64,000 nt of DNA from Cyprinodon diabolis (taxonomy: Eukaryota; Chordata; Actinopteri; Cyprinodontiformes; Cyprinodontidae). The notes under the pieces were generated by a model. It saw nothing but the letters and a program-made list of their open reading frames with translations, made no database searches and was not told the DNA's origin. Below are positions 35,107-47,655 of this stretch, piece by piece. How positions within the stretch are numbered: position 1 is the first letter of the stretch; each line of letters begins with the position of its first letter. The position numbers were made by a program, and so were the translations under genes. Location: positions 19,297,377 through 19,361,376 of the forward strand of contig CM060080.1 of NCBI GenBank assembly GCA_030533445.1, given 5' to 3'.

Positions 35107-35408
35107 CCATCCATTTTCTGACACGGTTAATTCCAAATGGGGTTGCAAGGGGTGCTGGTCCCTATCTCCAGCTGTCTACTGGCGAGAGTTAGGGTACACC
35201 CTGGACATCACCAGTCCATCGCAGGGCAACACAGAGACAAACAGGACAAACAACCATTCACCCACACACTCACACCTAAGGAGAATTTAGAGAAGACAAT
35301 TAACCTAACAGTCATGTCTTTGGACTGTAGGAGGAAGCCAGAGTACCCGGAGAACACCCACGCATGCTCAGGGAGAACATGCAAACTCCATGCAGAAAGA
35401 CCCAGGGC
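35107..35408 (-). mobile_element. RTE/Rex3-like repeat, longer copy
   Basis: Read on the minus strand: a segment with GTCTTTCTGCATGGAGTTTGC, CTCCTACAGTCCAAAGACATGA, then CTGGACTGGTGATGTCCAGG and GAGATAGGGACCAGCACCCC, ending AAAATGGATGGATTG. This is the same repeat as 28933-29050 plus about 180 bp of upstream sequence. A short piece of it recurs at 62721-62762. The frame 35137-35472 is its antisense shadow. Confidence 0.75.
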
Positions 35409-36399
35409 CGACTTAAAGCTCATAGCTACAATTTATTTTAACAAAGGTCAGTTTTTCAAAATTAAGGTTTAGTAGGTTATTTCGAAGGTTGTGCATAATA
35501 AATTTTATAAGTATTAATTTACCTGAAATAAATATAGTAAATAAATACCAAGTGCATTTTGACAGTTCCAAAATATGTAACTACGTATTTATAAATATGA
35601 TACCAATGATTCTGCACCAATAGGAAAAGTAGGTTGACTACACTTAACAGGAGCTCAGGTGTTGCCCTATTCTAGAAGCTCCATAGAACTCTGACAAATA
35701 TTGTTTTTCACTGCTTTTCATTTCTCTGATTCAATCTTTGTTGCTTCAATCTTGGGCTTTGTTGCTGATTATGGAAGCAACGGGGGTTCAGAAGTCACAC
35801 AAAGGTTAATGGTTTGCTAATGGCTGCCCTGACGTCAACAAGAAGGATATTCCTGGTTTAGGTGTTTGGCTAGAATACCATCAGGGGTAATCATACGGCA
35901 GAGAGAGAGATTATCCTTCATCTCCTTATATACACACAGGCTAGTAATCTTGATTGAGAAATGTTCTCAGCTGTGCAACAACAAGGGTTGGCTCAGCCAC
36001 CAGCAAAGATCCTCTCCTTGACAGGAAGCTCACTTCATCAGAACCACTTCCTTTTCAGGATTATTCTTCTCTGTTGCTATTTTTTGTAAGTAAAAATTGA
36101 ATGAATGAATCATTTCCAAAGAAATTTCTAATAGGTAGTGGTCACAAATAAGTTGGCACTTCCTTGTTTTTGCATGCAGCGCATCCACAGCCTGCGCACA
36201 GGTGCAGACAGTGCGGATCTGAGGCCTTTTAAGATGAACTTTGGATGCCAATTGGCTTTCGTGGAGGTGTGGTTCAAAGCTGATTGGTTGTGTCGCAGGT
36301 GGATATAGGAGAGCAATGAGTTTCTTCAGTTGAACTTCTGTCTAGGCTCCATAAGACAGGCCTCTTATCTCACTGTTTTTGTCTCTTCTCCTCTTAAGA

Positions 36400-36595
36400 G
36401 CCATCTTTTCTTCTTTGGCTTTTGGCACAATCTGAGAGGTTTCACTTTGTTTTATTGTGTCTGTAAATTAATATGTATTCTATATTTGATCTTTTCTATT
36501 TTATAATTACATTGTATTTTATGATTGTGTACAACACTTTTGGTCCTGTTGGTGTAAAAAGGTTCATAAATAAAGTTGGTATGGTATGGCATGGA
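36400..36595 (+). mobile_element. L2/CR1-like LINE 3' end
   Basis: The phrase TGTACAACACTTTTGGTCCTG followed by GTTCATAAATAAAGTTGG and a (GGTAT)n tail fits the 3' terminus of a fish L2-type LINE. No coding part remains. Confidence 0.5.
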
Positions 36596-37489
36596 TATGA
36601 CCTATTAAAAACCAACTAATTATAAACTTACAGATTAAGTCTACTATTTGCATAGCTCTCTAAAGGCTTTTAACTCTATTTTTCTAAAATACTTGTAATA
36701 CAGTTGACGTTAGGGTTGGTTCACTATGCAGATTTTTTGAGACATGAGTGCAAAGTCTTCCTTTTATCCATATCCTTTTCAAAAATATCAGAATCAACCT
36801 TCTCTTCTAACAATGTTTGTTTGAGTGAGGCTTTGGTCTCATCTCAGATCCTTTGGTACTGGAGTAGATGGGTTTTTACAGATGGATAGATGGTTTCGCA
36901 AATGTTAGCAGAGGAAGAGATGGTTAGCAACCAAGGGAGGCGTTAAATGGTGACAAATCAGATGCAGTAGTCAGTGAGACAGTGAGTGTTGTGTGATTAT
37001 GCTACTCAAGTTATATAAATGTTAGCTCCTGAAAGTCAAGTCATTGGTGCAAAGAGATCAGAGGGCATTTTTAAGTTCCTGGAGAGAGACAACAGTTATG
37101 AGGTTTAGGAGATTCTTACCTTTTGACAAAAGGCCAGGTTGGTTCAGATAGTGTTTTATTTTTATAAAGATGGTATGAAAAAGCCAATCAGAAGATACCT
37201 TTTATAGGGTAAATATATAGCCCTTCTGGGTCACACAGCATGTCAGATTTAAAAGAAATGTGCTGGTCAAAGATAACACCAATTTGTCCTACCTCAGTAC
37301 AAAATTATTGCCATATAGAGTAGGCGACTACATAATGAGATTCACAAATGCATAAAGCGCCTTTCTAGAGAGTATTGTAATTAGAAGATCATTCAGACTT
37401 TTGTTTCTTCAAAACATATATTTGTGATAATTTAAACTGATGAGACTCTAGTGACTTTATTAATAAATTATTAATAAATAAAAAGCAGT
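36596..37489. other. No recognisable gene
   Basis: AT-rich; nothing supported. Confidence 0.5.
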
Positions 37490-37560
37490 TCAGTCAGTTT
37501 AGTTTATTTATATAGTGCTAATTCGCAATACATGTCATCTTAAGGTATTTTAATCATACA
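37490..37560 (-). mobile_element. L2-like LINE 3' terminal fragment
   Basis: Contains AGTTTATTTATATAGTGCTAATTCGCAATACATGTCATCTTAAGG, the reverse complement of the shared LINE tail seen at 22441-22500. Confidence 0.6.
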
Positions 37561-38384
37561 GATATTTTGGAGAATACTTTTTTGATCCTACACAACCCAA
37601 CCGGCTGGATGAGGCAAAAATGAACGGTTTGGGCAAATTGCTTTAACGATCCCCACAGTTCATGAAGTTTCATGTGAACATGTCTCCACCTACTGGTGGA
37701 GTGGATAACTACAGTTAGCAATATAATCTTTGATGTTTGCGATTGTTTTGCTTTTTTTCCCATTTGAGTTCTTTGAAATTGGTGTGTATAGTAAAATGTT
37801 TTGTAAGGTTTTTTGTGCATAAAATGTCAAAGAAGAAAAAAATCTTTTTTATGTTATTTTAGTGACATAAGCTCAAACAGACAGTGAAGGTGTTTATTTG
37901 GCAATGATGAGCAAAATTTTTTGGTTTTAATCTGGTTGGAAGCCGGATGTTTCCAACAGATCATTTGGTGAAATCAACCAATTTTATTTGGCAGTGTTTC
38001 TACCCAATCCATATGGGTGAAAGCACAAACCAATACAAATTTGTCACTTTGGCTAAAATACTGGTTAAGTAGTACAGCAACTTTCAAAATCTAAAGCCAG
38101 GTATTGAACAAACAACCCTTGGATTGAGAGGCAAGGTCTTACACCCGCGCAAGCAATGCCACCTAGAATAGTAACACATCTTTAGAAAGCAATACTAGTA
38201 AGTACTAATAATACAACTGAAACCCGTGGCTTGCTCAGGTTCTGATCATTATATTCTTTAACCAAATTGTTTTGTCCAACTAGATTGGTTGTTTTTCCAA
38301 CCAATTTATTCTTAGAATATAATCAAACTCTATCCAACTGACCGCAACTTTCCTACAAACTCCAACATCTTGACTGAATACTGA

Positions 38385-38590
38385 GGCTGCTTAAATGCCT
38401 GTTGAAGTCTGCAGGCGATCTGAACCGCTTCTCGAAGCGGTCACGTTGTGTGACATTAGCAGCACTGACTTTGGCCCCTCCCCTAAATGAAGCAACCGTC
38501 GATACACGCTTTGCGAAAACTCCCCCTCAATTACTCGCCACACAACTCGAAGCCTCATCTCATAACATCACAAATTGAAATGTGTCATCT
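38385..38590. mobile_element. Possible hAT-like remnant with an ACCGCTTC palindrome
   Basis: A perfect palindrome, ACCGCTTC-TC-GAAGCGGT, lies at about 38424-38441. It sits in sequence with CTCGAAGCCTC and GTGTGACATTAGCAGCAC phrases that resemble GAAGC-rich fish hAT elements. No ends or duplication found. Confidence 0.3.
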
Positions 38591-40634
38591 TGTGAATCTC
38601 TATAATGTGGACTCTGTTTTTGTTCCAGACAACCAGGGAATCTCAGTTAATCTCCAATCTTCATGTAAAAGGTCTTAACTGTGTGCAGCAGTTCTGAGTC
38701 TTCATCACATGCCTGCCTGCTCTCCAGCATGACATCTCTTCCTAGGACTAACTCGTTCAGATCTCACTCACATTCTCCTGGAACTCTGGGGTACAGATCC
38801 AATCATGCTATCTGCCCTTCATCTATCAAGTAACCAAATCAATCAGTCTGCAGTTGTCATCAACCAACACCCTCCTGATCAGTCTGCTTTATCCCCTCAG
38901 ACCAACCGGAAAGTTCAACTGACTTCCTGCAGTTCTCCTGTTTCCAGATTCTTTGTGCGTTTATAAATGAAACATTAAAACTCATTGGTTCTCCATGTGA
39001 CTCTGCTTGTGGGTCAAAAAAGTACAAACCAACATGACAGCTTTTTATGCAAACAGATTTCAAACAAAAAAAAATTCTATTTCTCATTGTATTATGCAAA
39101 ACAAGAATTTATAATATCAGTATTCAAAAACATCCATATGCAGTTTATACCTGAAATGGGGAAATAATTGAGGGTCAAGTGCATAGAGGTAAACATTTGA
39201 ACAGATAAAATAAAAGTTACAGTTGGATTCTGTAAAACAGAAGTGTACAGAAGGAAAATAAAAATTAAACACCAGCATTTTCTCAGTAAATACGGTTCTA
39301 AGGGGTCTATTTAATTTAAAAGGATATTTTTCCTTCTGCTTTATCCACGACTTTCTCTGAGAATTCAAGGTCTTTTTAAAACTATTTTGCACCACTGCTT
39401 TGGAGAAAATCTTTAGACTTTTTAAAAAGCTTTATGTCATTAGCAACCTTTGACAGTCATCAGGCTGGAATTTGGCACACAGAAAAAAGGTAGACATACA
39501 GCTAAGATCTCCAGGTAAGGTACACAGCTTTGCCAGCTCTTCTGAATAAAAGATCCCATTATGAATGTAATTACTGTGAAATATTCTGACTTGCCTTGTA
39601 ATTGATTTGATCATTTATCCTTTATATTTTTTCTTATATTGTTTTTGCATTTAAGTTATCAACACTACATAAAGAATTAATCTGCGACTGAGACCAGGAA
39701 GCAATTATTATCAAATATTTTTTGTTGCAGCCATTTGTGGTCAACAATACCATTACCAGTGTGTGTTACCTAATGGCAATCGCCTTAGATAAACCTTTTT
39801 TGCAAACAAGAACAGTTTGTCAATAAACAAACCCAGATAACACTACTAAGGAGCACCATGACATTGTGTGCATTTTCCATTAAGATGCACAAAGACTAAT
39901 GTGGTTTATTTAGCTTTTGAGAAACTTATTTACACCTCTTGTGTGTGTTGATTTTGCTTTCCTGCAAGAGGCAAAAGGAACATCATGTACTCCATGTCAC
40001 ATTTTGGGACACCAGGAGCCTGCATATCTTCTTCCAGCATCCTTTTTTCATACGCATTTGCATGCTTGAATACATTATCAGATGTTTCTTATTTCAATTG
40101 TCAAATCTGCCAAGCATTCTGGTTTTGGGCATTAAAAATCCAAATGCGCATCATTTTCCTCTGTTCTAACTTCGGAGACACAAAAAAAAAACTTGGCATC
40201 TCGTTTCATATTGACTTGGTTGCAATTTTTCCTTTTGTGAATGGGTTTTATGTTGCAATATCACAGAAACACCAATATTGTGAATACTGATACATAATGT
40301 GTATTTGCATGGAACCATTTTAATTAATCTGCTATGACACCATCATTGTTTGACTGTAGCATCACAATGGATGGTAAAGGGGCTCACAAGTTCTTTTCAT
40401 TTGCAAAATTGTGTTCTGGAATACAATCAAATTATACTCTTATACTCACAGAAAAATCTAAAGAAAGGATATTCTGTTGTGTGTTGTGCCAAGAAAATCT
40501 AACAGTGCCTGAGGCCTACTTCGTGCTAGGGTAATGTTTTCATCACCATAAACAAATCTTTTTTTAACCACAAAAAAGTACTAACAGAGCAAAATACCAA
40601 CTGTTTCTTCAGCAGGTGGCAGCCAAAGTAAACA
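38591..40634. other. No recognisable gene
   Basis: AT-rich; only short frames without family resemblance. Confidence 0.5.
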
Positions 40635-40636
40635 TC

Positions 40637-41040
40637 AATTCAATTTAAGTGGTTTTATTTATATAGCGCCAATTAACCAGATCATACAGTCAAATTGATT
40701 TGAAGTTTTTATTTAACAAAAAACAGTTGATTACTTCGACTCATTGACTCGAGAGCAATCCTTTACACCAAAAAGGCTTGTAGAGACAGTGGAGAGGAAA
40801 AACTCCCTTTTAACAGGAATAAACGTCCAGCAGAACTAGGCTCAGTGTGAGCGGCAATCTGCTGAGGCCGACTGGGGTATAAGGAGACAGAAGCAGACAT
40901 AGAAAAAGAAGCAATGATACAAAAAGTGACTGTCAACAGGTGACAGCTCAGGAAATGCACAGCCAGGCAGACAAGCTTTGAGCAGGTTCCCATGTCAGAA
41001 GATAAAGAGAGCACATCCAGCCAGTCACATTCGGAGAAAC
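40637..41040 (-). mobile_element. L2-like LINE 3' UTR copy
   Basis: Aligns with 22441-22860: the AATTTAAGTGGTTTTATTTATATAGCGCC tail, then CAATCCTTTACACCAA, GTGGAGAGGAAAAACTCCC and CAGCAGAACTAGGCTCAGTGT in the same order. A 5'-truncated non-coding insertion. Confidence 0.7.
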
Positions 41041-41394
41041 GGGACTACACTGAAAAACAGGCAGAGCTCGATCAAACTATACTGAAAGAAAATCTGAGTA
41101 TATTTTGTGGCTCTCTTTAAATAACAGAGGTGGGTTGAATAACATTAATTTAACCTGTGTTTTATTGCAGCAAAATTAAAAAGTTTTTAACCAAGAAATT
41201 ACTAGTATTAAAACAGTATTTATTATAAAGGCTACTCATGTTGTAAGTATCATAACATTTGATTAATGTTTGAATAGATCATTATTTCACATAGACAGAA
41301 ATATAGTTATTTACAAAATTAGGTATAATGAAGTTTCAAAAAAGTTAAAAAAACTAAAATAAAAAAAAACAACAAAAAAAAACTCTAGACTTTG

Positions 41395-41936
41395 TTTTCC
41401 AAGTTCTAAGACGTTTCGCTTCCCATCCAGGAACATTTTTCAATTCAAAATGTCTGGATTAGCATTGAGTTACCAGCATTATAGAGTAGCCCAACAAAGC
41501 CTTGTTTTGGCTAAGAAAACATGCTAATTGAACCGAAAGAACAGGTCCACCCCTTAGTAACGGAGAGTTGTTGAGGTCATTGTTGGCCTGCCTTACCTGA
41601 AACCGGCCTATGCCTTTGAAAAGAGAGTCATTAGAGTCATTGTTGGCCTGGCTGACCAGGGGAGATGTTTTGGTCCCCTGCGTAGCGATAGTGTTGAGAT
41701 GATAGCGGGAAGGAATCTAATTTATTGCTACATTGTAGGAGAGCTGGATCCTGAGACCACTCCCTCTGTTTAAGGTTGGTTTGTCTCTCTTTTAACATAA
41801 ATGGCTTCCTTTAAACCCCTTTCAAACCATCGGTATTCTTTGTCCAAAATGTAAACATTCTGGTCCTCAAAAGAATATCCTCTGTCCTTAAGATGCAGAT
41901 GTACCATTGAGTCTTGTCCGGAGGAGGTAGCCCGTG
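41395..41936 (-). pseudogene. Penelope-like element: GIY-YIG endonuclease C-terminus and 3' UTR
   Basis: On the minus strand 41936-41770 encodes the end of the GIY-YIG-type endonuclease domain of a Penelope-like retroelement: VHLHLKDRGYSFED, then ILDKEYRWFERG and LKEAIYVKRE, a signature of this family in fish. A stop follows, then a 3' UTR with GAAGCGAAACGTCTTAGAAC (41402-41421), also typical. The catalytic GIY and YIG parts and the RT would lie upstream but are cut off at 41937, where a family-1 LTR begins. The open frame 41770-42096 therefore fuses antisense LTR sequence to the endonuclease end and is a chimera. Confidence 0.75.
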
Positions 41937-42399
41937 TGTTGGGATCCTGAGGCTTGCCCACCAGACGGCGCCGAGGATCCTCATCTGTTTTTTGTTTTCT
42001 GTTAGGGACTGGGGTTACTGTTGGGATCTGGGGATGTACCACCTTTCTCCAGCAGAGTGCGCCGTGGGTTTCCTGGGCTGGAGCCCTCCAGCACACCTGG
42101 TGCTCGTCTGCTCATCAGGAACCTTCCCTTCATAAGCAGGTGCCAGACCTTCCTTCAACGCTGCAGTGTTGACCTTAGTTTGGTTAGCAAACCTGAGCCT
42201 CTGTTACCAGAAAGAATCTTAGTCATCTCAAGAGAGAAAACTGATTCTAATCTGCCTCTGTCTTTGCTCACAGGAAACCTGTCTCAAGTCTGAAGCTCTG
42301 GGTGAGCTTAACCTGCCTTCCTGCCCTGGTGAGCCAAACCTGAAGATTCCAGTCTGGATTTCTCCTGCTGCTCTCAGAGAAGAGCTGGAAACTCTTGCC
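41937..42399 (+). mobile_element. Truncated family-1 LTR
   Basis: Starts TGTTGGGATCCTGAGG at the Penelope junction and follows the family-1 LTR, in element orientation, through CATAAG (42131-42136), the RNA-start core GCTGCAGTGTT (42160-42170, one change from the family) and CTTTGCTCACAG, then stops matching near 42399. The 3' half, AATAAA and the ATGACA end are missing. Confidence 0.85.
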
Positions 42400-42429
42400 A
42401 ATGGTATTTCCCCGCAGTTTGCTCTCAGG

Positions 42430-42985
42430 CAATTCAGAAGATGCTGTTGGTGCTGGTCCCTCCACCTGACTTTCTCTAGAAGTCAAGTAAAGACGCAACA
42501 GGAGAGACTGAATCATAATAAGTCACCAGGTCCTGAATGTCTCAACGCCAGAGTCCTGAAGGCCTGTGCACAGCAGCTCTGATGGATTTTACAACCTCTT
42601 TAACTTCAGCCTGACACAAGAGACAGTTCCAGCGATATGCAAGACCTCATGACTTGTTCCACTCTCAAAAAATACACAGCCAACAGTCCAGAGTCACGAT
42701 AGACCTGTTGCCCTGACATCCCACATCATGATGGCCTTAGAGAGATTTCTGTTGCTTTACCTCAGCAAACAAATAATAAGCTATCAGGTCTCCCTGTTGT
42801 TTGCATACCTCTGTGGAGCAGGGAGTTGAAGATGCCGTCATACACCTGCTTCAACAAACCCACTGTCATTTAGATAAGGCAGACAGATCTGTAAGGGTCG
42901 TGCTCTTTGGTTTTTATCCAGTGCAGTTAACTCAGTTCAGCCTGACATATTTTTTCAGAAACTCCAGAAAACTCAGGTGGAGGCA
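42430..42985 (+). pseudogene. Rex1/CR1-like LINE reverse transcriptase fragment
   Basis: Pieces of RT in two or three frames: NKSPGPECLNARVLKACAQQL (RT motif before the fingers, 42515-42580), then the PDIPHHDGL region derived from the conserved ALTSHIMK-type block (about 42712-42735), then GVEDAVIHLLQQTHCHLDKAD (about 42824-42885). Stops and frame changes occur throughout, and the YxDD active-site motif is not reached. The family is the same as the C-terminal fragment at 5338, but this copy covers the N-terminal half of RT. Confidence 0.7.
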
Positions 42986-42989
42986 TTAA

Positions 42990-45048
42990 GGATCTAACTC
43001 AGCTAAGATAGGAGAAATATGATCTCTTTTTTTAATATTCATCAGAACTCTAGCTGCAGCATTTGGATTGACTAAAGCTTTAGACTACAGTTTGTAAACT
43101 TCCCGATAGTAAAGAATCACTATAGTCCAGGCTTGAAGTAAAAAATTCTTAACATCACCCCTGGACAGAATATTTGGATAAATGGAAATTCTAAAAGAAA
43201 CCTCTTTGATGTGGGGCTTAAATGACAGGTCGTGATCAAAGATAGCAAGGTTTTTTACTTTATTATCTGAGATAAATTTAATCCCTTCAAAATAAAGGGA
43301 CTGACTAATCAGCTTATTTTTCAGAGACTGTGGTCCAAAAACAATAGATTCTGTTCTGTCTGCATTCAGAAGCAGAACATTAAAAGTCATCCAGGTTTTT
43401 ATTTCTTCAAGACATGACTGTAGTCTATGTAGTGGGTTAGGTTCATTAGGGTATATAGACAGATACAAGTCCATTATTTGAGGCCATTATAATATCATTA
43501 GTGACTTTAACCGAGCTGTTCAGTTCAATGATGAGTTTTAAAACCTGATTGAAACCCTTGAACATTTTCATACAAGTGTTCACACACTTGTTTAACAACT
43601 ATTTTTTAAAGAATTTTAAATAATAAAGGAAAATTAGATATAGGTCTATAATTGACAAAGTCATCTGGATCAAGAGACCATTTCTTAAGTAAAGGTTTAA
43701 ATACAGCTACCTTAAAAGACTGAGGTACACAACCCTGAGATTCTATAGCTACCTCAGATGCTGCCTTACCTTCCAGAGATTAAACAATTATATTTAGAGG
43801 AGTGACAATTATCTTATTTTCAATAGAATAAATCTTATATCATAAAGAATCCAATAAAATTATTACTGCTAAGAGCGAGAAATATGCAAGGTTAATCAGA
43901 ACAATGGCTCTGAGTGAGTTTGGCAGCTGTATTACAAAGAAATCCAGGATCATTATTATTCTCTATTGATGTAGAGAAATATGCTACATTTGCTTTATGA
44001 AGGGTCATCTTATACAGCAGTAAATTGTTTTTCCAGACTAAGTAGGATTCCTGTAGACATGTGGAGCACCATTTTCTCTACAGTATCCTTGCATTTAGCT
44101 ACAAAATGCACAGCTCTGTATTAAACCAAGTAGTAATGCGTTTTTCTTTACGGCTACGCTGTCTAAGGTAGTATGCAGAGAACTAGCAACCCGATTAACA
44201 AAATCCTCAGTTTGTGCAGGGGAATAAATGAAGAGGTGGCCCTCTACAGTATTGTTCAGATATACAGAGGAAATAGAAAGACACTTCAAACTGTGTTATC
44301 TGATAATTATCTTAGAGGAGAACTTTGTGAAGGTTGCAAAAAAGTGGTCAGAGCAGTGGCGGCCGGCCCATAGGGGGCGCTGGGGCACCGCCCTCCCTGA
44401 TAAGAAGAGAGAAACGTAAAATATATTTTTAGAAATTAACTCATAAATGTCAGTTTTACTCTCTAGAGTGTGTACCTATAAGCAAAACAAATTATATAAA
44501 CTACATTTCCCTATCTACTGTCATTAATTTGTGGATTTCCACAGACAGACTCCTACCGTCTCTGTTCTGGGGGCTGTGATCAGACAGCCTCACATTTGCA
44601 GAGAATCTGTCAATCATGTACTATTGCTAGGTGAATTTAATGGCCAATCAGCGTCTCAGAACTTTATGGTCTTGGGGCGCTGAAAATACTGCGCTTTAAC
44701 AGGCTTCTGCACCCATGTGCAGGTGCAGACAATCAGAGGGATGATGGCGAATGCAACGAACGAGATGCAGCTTCCACCAAATTCGGTGAGATCCTTATTT
44801 ATCTGCCCGTTTGCCAGAAGAACATCCCTGTTGTAGGGTAGGAAAATTTCATGTCATGGTTATTGTGACTGTGACGAATCCACATCCTCTAACTTTGCGC
44901 GCCACACACACATTCCTGTTATACTGTGTTTGTGAGGACCAATACACTCGCGCTGAGCCCAGTAGCTCCATTAACTTAAAACACACAAGCTGTCCTGGTT
45001 ACCTGCTGGCGTATTGAGGGTGCACACTTAATATTTCAGTGGGGTTAA

Positions 45049-45087
<39 letters not shown>

Positions 45088-45905
45088 ACGGGGACTTGTC
45101 ATCTTCAGTTTGGCTGCGTCTTTGCTGGGTTCAAACCCAGTTTGGTGTAATTGAATAAGTCAATGAATCTGTGTAAAATAATTAAGTTGTAAAAATTATT
45201 TGTTTTTGTACATCAATTGTTTGTGGAGGTAATATGTGGACAAAACTGATTAATGAGAAGAAATCAGAAATAAGAGAGCCTGTAGGGGGTTAAACTATTT
45301 AATGAGGGCTGTGGGAAGAAAAGCGGCAATTTTTGTTTTCTGTTTCTTTGTTACATTGCTGGTAACTGGAGGGAGGCTGAGGCCGAGAGTATCTTGTACA
45401 TGTTTAGTTTCTTTTGCATCCTGTTTTAAGTTTTTGAGCACAATAAATCACCAACACCGGTAACCCGACTGAGCCTGGATTCTTGGAGGCCAAAGAACCC
45501 CGTCACAGTGACCCAAATCATCACTGTTACTGTTATTATATAGTAAATTAAATCATTACTGTTAAATTGTATGTATTGTCCAATTGTTTATTTGAATTCT
45601 TTTCCCGGATTAGTTGGAGACATACACTAGGCTATATCAGCCCCACCAAAAATATTTTTCACCAGCCGCCACTGGGTCAGAGAGTACTGAGTTGTAAGCA
45701 AATACTGTTATTTCTTTAAATTCAATATCATATTTCAGCACCAGTCCAAAGTATGAAGATGAAAATGAGTGGGACTATTCAGTTTTTGAACAAAGCCATT
45801 CGAGTCTAAGATGACATTAAAGGATGCATTTAAGCTTTCCCATTCAATGTTGACAGGGATGTTAAAATCCCCCACTCTAATGACCTTGTCAGTTTAACAC
45901 TAAAT
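42990..45905 (-). pseudogene. L2-like APE-type LINE split by a hAT insertion
   Basis: Read on the minus strand from 45905: the end of an apurinic-type endonuclease domain with VGDFNIPVNIEW (about 45875-45838), then, beyond the hAT at 44354-45674, the RT N-terminal region with [25 protein letters not shown] (about 43720-43630) and FQSGFKTHH...VTNDIIMASNN (about 43540-43470). The coding sequence then jumps directly to YLSIYPNEPNPLHRLQS (frame 43474-43085), so the segment holding RT motifs A to C, including the YADD active site, is deleted. Several stops are present. It is a dead copy; the LINE must predate the hAT. Confidence 0.75.
44354..45674. mobile_element. hAT element, copy 1 (CAGTGGCGG ends)
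   Basis: 1321 bp with ends CAGTGGCGGCCGG and CCAGCCGCCACTG, and a perfect 8-bp duplication GGTCAGAG at 44346-44353 and 45675-45682. The interior is non-coding, holds a (TG)n run at about 45051-45081, and is about 95% like the second copy by eye. Non-autonomous hAT inserted into the L2-like LINE. Confidence 0.93.
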
Positions 45906-47646
45906 CAGATAGGGTTCTTGCTTTCCTTCCTCGACCATCTCTGATGATCATGAACTGACCAATCTTCCCCCTTTCGAAACTCTCCCCTCACTCCTCTCAG
46001 AAGAAAAAAAAAAAAACTCAAACTCACAGGCAAAACTCACTTACAAGACCTGGATCAATATCCCTCGGTCGCAACCCCTCCACTCCATCTTGAAGACTTA
46101 AATTTAAGAATGAAATTAATCAGTGTAAAGACAAATAAATGTTAAATAGAAACAATTAATCCAAACCTTCTTTTATCTTAATAATATTCCACCAATTATT
46201 CTTGCAAACTAGAATGTTCAATTCTCCTTTAATTAGCTGCATATGTATTCCAGCATCGATTTCATCTAAAAATCCCACAAATTAAAATATGAAAGCCATG
46301 TAAAATATTGACTTTTTTTCCTTGAAGCTATTAAAACTTAGGTAAAATGGCCAGTTTTATTTTTCCAATTCTTTTTGGACTAAGTATTATCCCATTACTG
46401 GTGTATTCATCATAGAGACAGCCCCCAGGATGGTTAGGCTTTGGCTCATGTGTGCTTTTTTTTTTCTCTGTAAGTTTCCTTAATTGAGTGAAACCAAATT
46501 AGAGCATAAAGGCAAGACACTCACTGCCTGAAGTCTCAACCAGATTTAGCATGCAATGTTGGCCATTGCCCTTTTCTCAAGGCAATGACAGAGAACCAAC
46601 TGAAAGCTGGCAAGGTTAGTGGATGCCTACACAGATTCACTAAAAGACACACTTCACACCGACATCCACTTCAATGGAGTGACATATAGCTGGAGCTGCT
46701 CTCACAAAACTGAAGGAGAAGATCTTTTCATTCTGGTCACTCAGCAACTTGACCTTCTCTGATGTGGCAGCTGGTCCTGTTTGGAGGAATAAGCTTTGGG
46801 TATTGTGTTGTGCCTGTAACATAGTGGAGCATGAGGATTAATTTAAACCAAGAAGAGTATGACACAGTAGATTTTGCAAACTGAACAACATTGACATCTA
46901 GTGGTGTAAATTCGGTTAACTTGCTTGTTGCATGCAATTTAAAGTTGCATTATTTATTTTCTGCAGTACACAGTTGTATTTCAGATGTATGCCCTAAACA
47001 GGTGCAGAAAATTCCGATTAAGTACAGCATGCTCTGGGTTCACCAACACAGGCAAGATCATAGCAGCTCCACTTACACTTCACCCTGAAAATGTGTATTT
47101 TTCATCAATTTAATAGCACACCGGATGAGACCACCTCCAGAAAATGGTTTCAATGTAGAATGAACCATGTACAGCTGAGAGTTTTATAATTACCAGTCTT
47201 ACCATTAATTAGTAATATTGCAGTACATGTAGATAATTGAGAACCAGACTAGCTCACAGTAATACATGAGTGGGTGTTGGTGTTGAAAGAAACATGAGAC
47301 AGTTTCCACAATACAGGCATGCTTTTAAAGCATCTAAATTGTAGTCATTGTTCAACAATCTGTACAAAAATGGTGCAATATGTTCTGATATAACCAAAAA
47401 GTCAAGTGTACCATCATCCAAAGTTCAATTTTTGATGGTAAAAGTTGAAGGTTCCTCACCATCATCCTCCAAAGACAACATCACATTTCAATTATTTCTA
47501 TATAATGAGAACTGTGAAACTTCTATGTTGAAAGTTGGTTAAAGGTTTAAATATGTACAGTGATCATTATTTAAAGCTTGAGAGGGGAGAAAACAAGACT
47601 GGCTGTTTTTTACAGAATAAGGGGACTGGCTGATTTTACTGGTATG
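45906..47646. other. No recognisable gene
   Basis: AT-rich with short frames only. Its first bases may still be LINE-derived. Confidence 0.45.
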
Positions 47647-47655
47647 TAAAAGAAG

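Noticed and set aside
41770..42096. 108-codon minus-strand frame taken as one protein
   Set aside because: Its first half is antisense LTR and only the last half is Penelope-derived, so it is a junction chimera.
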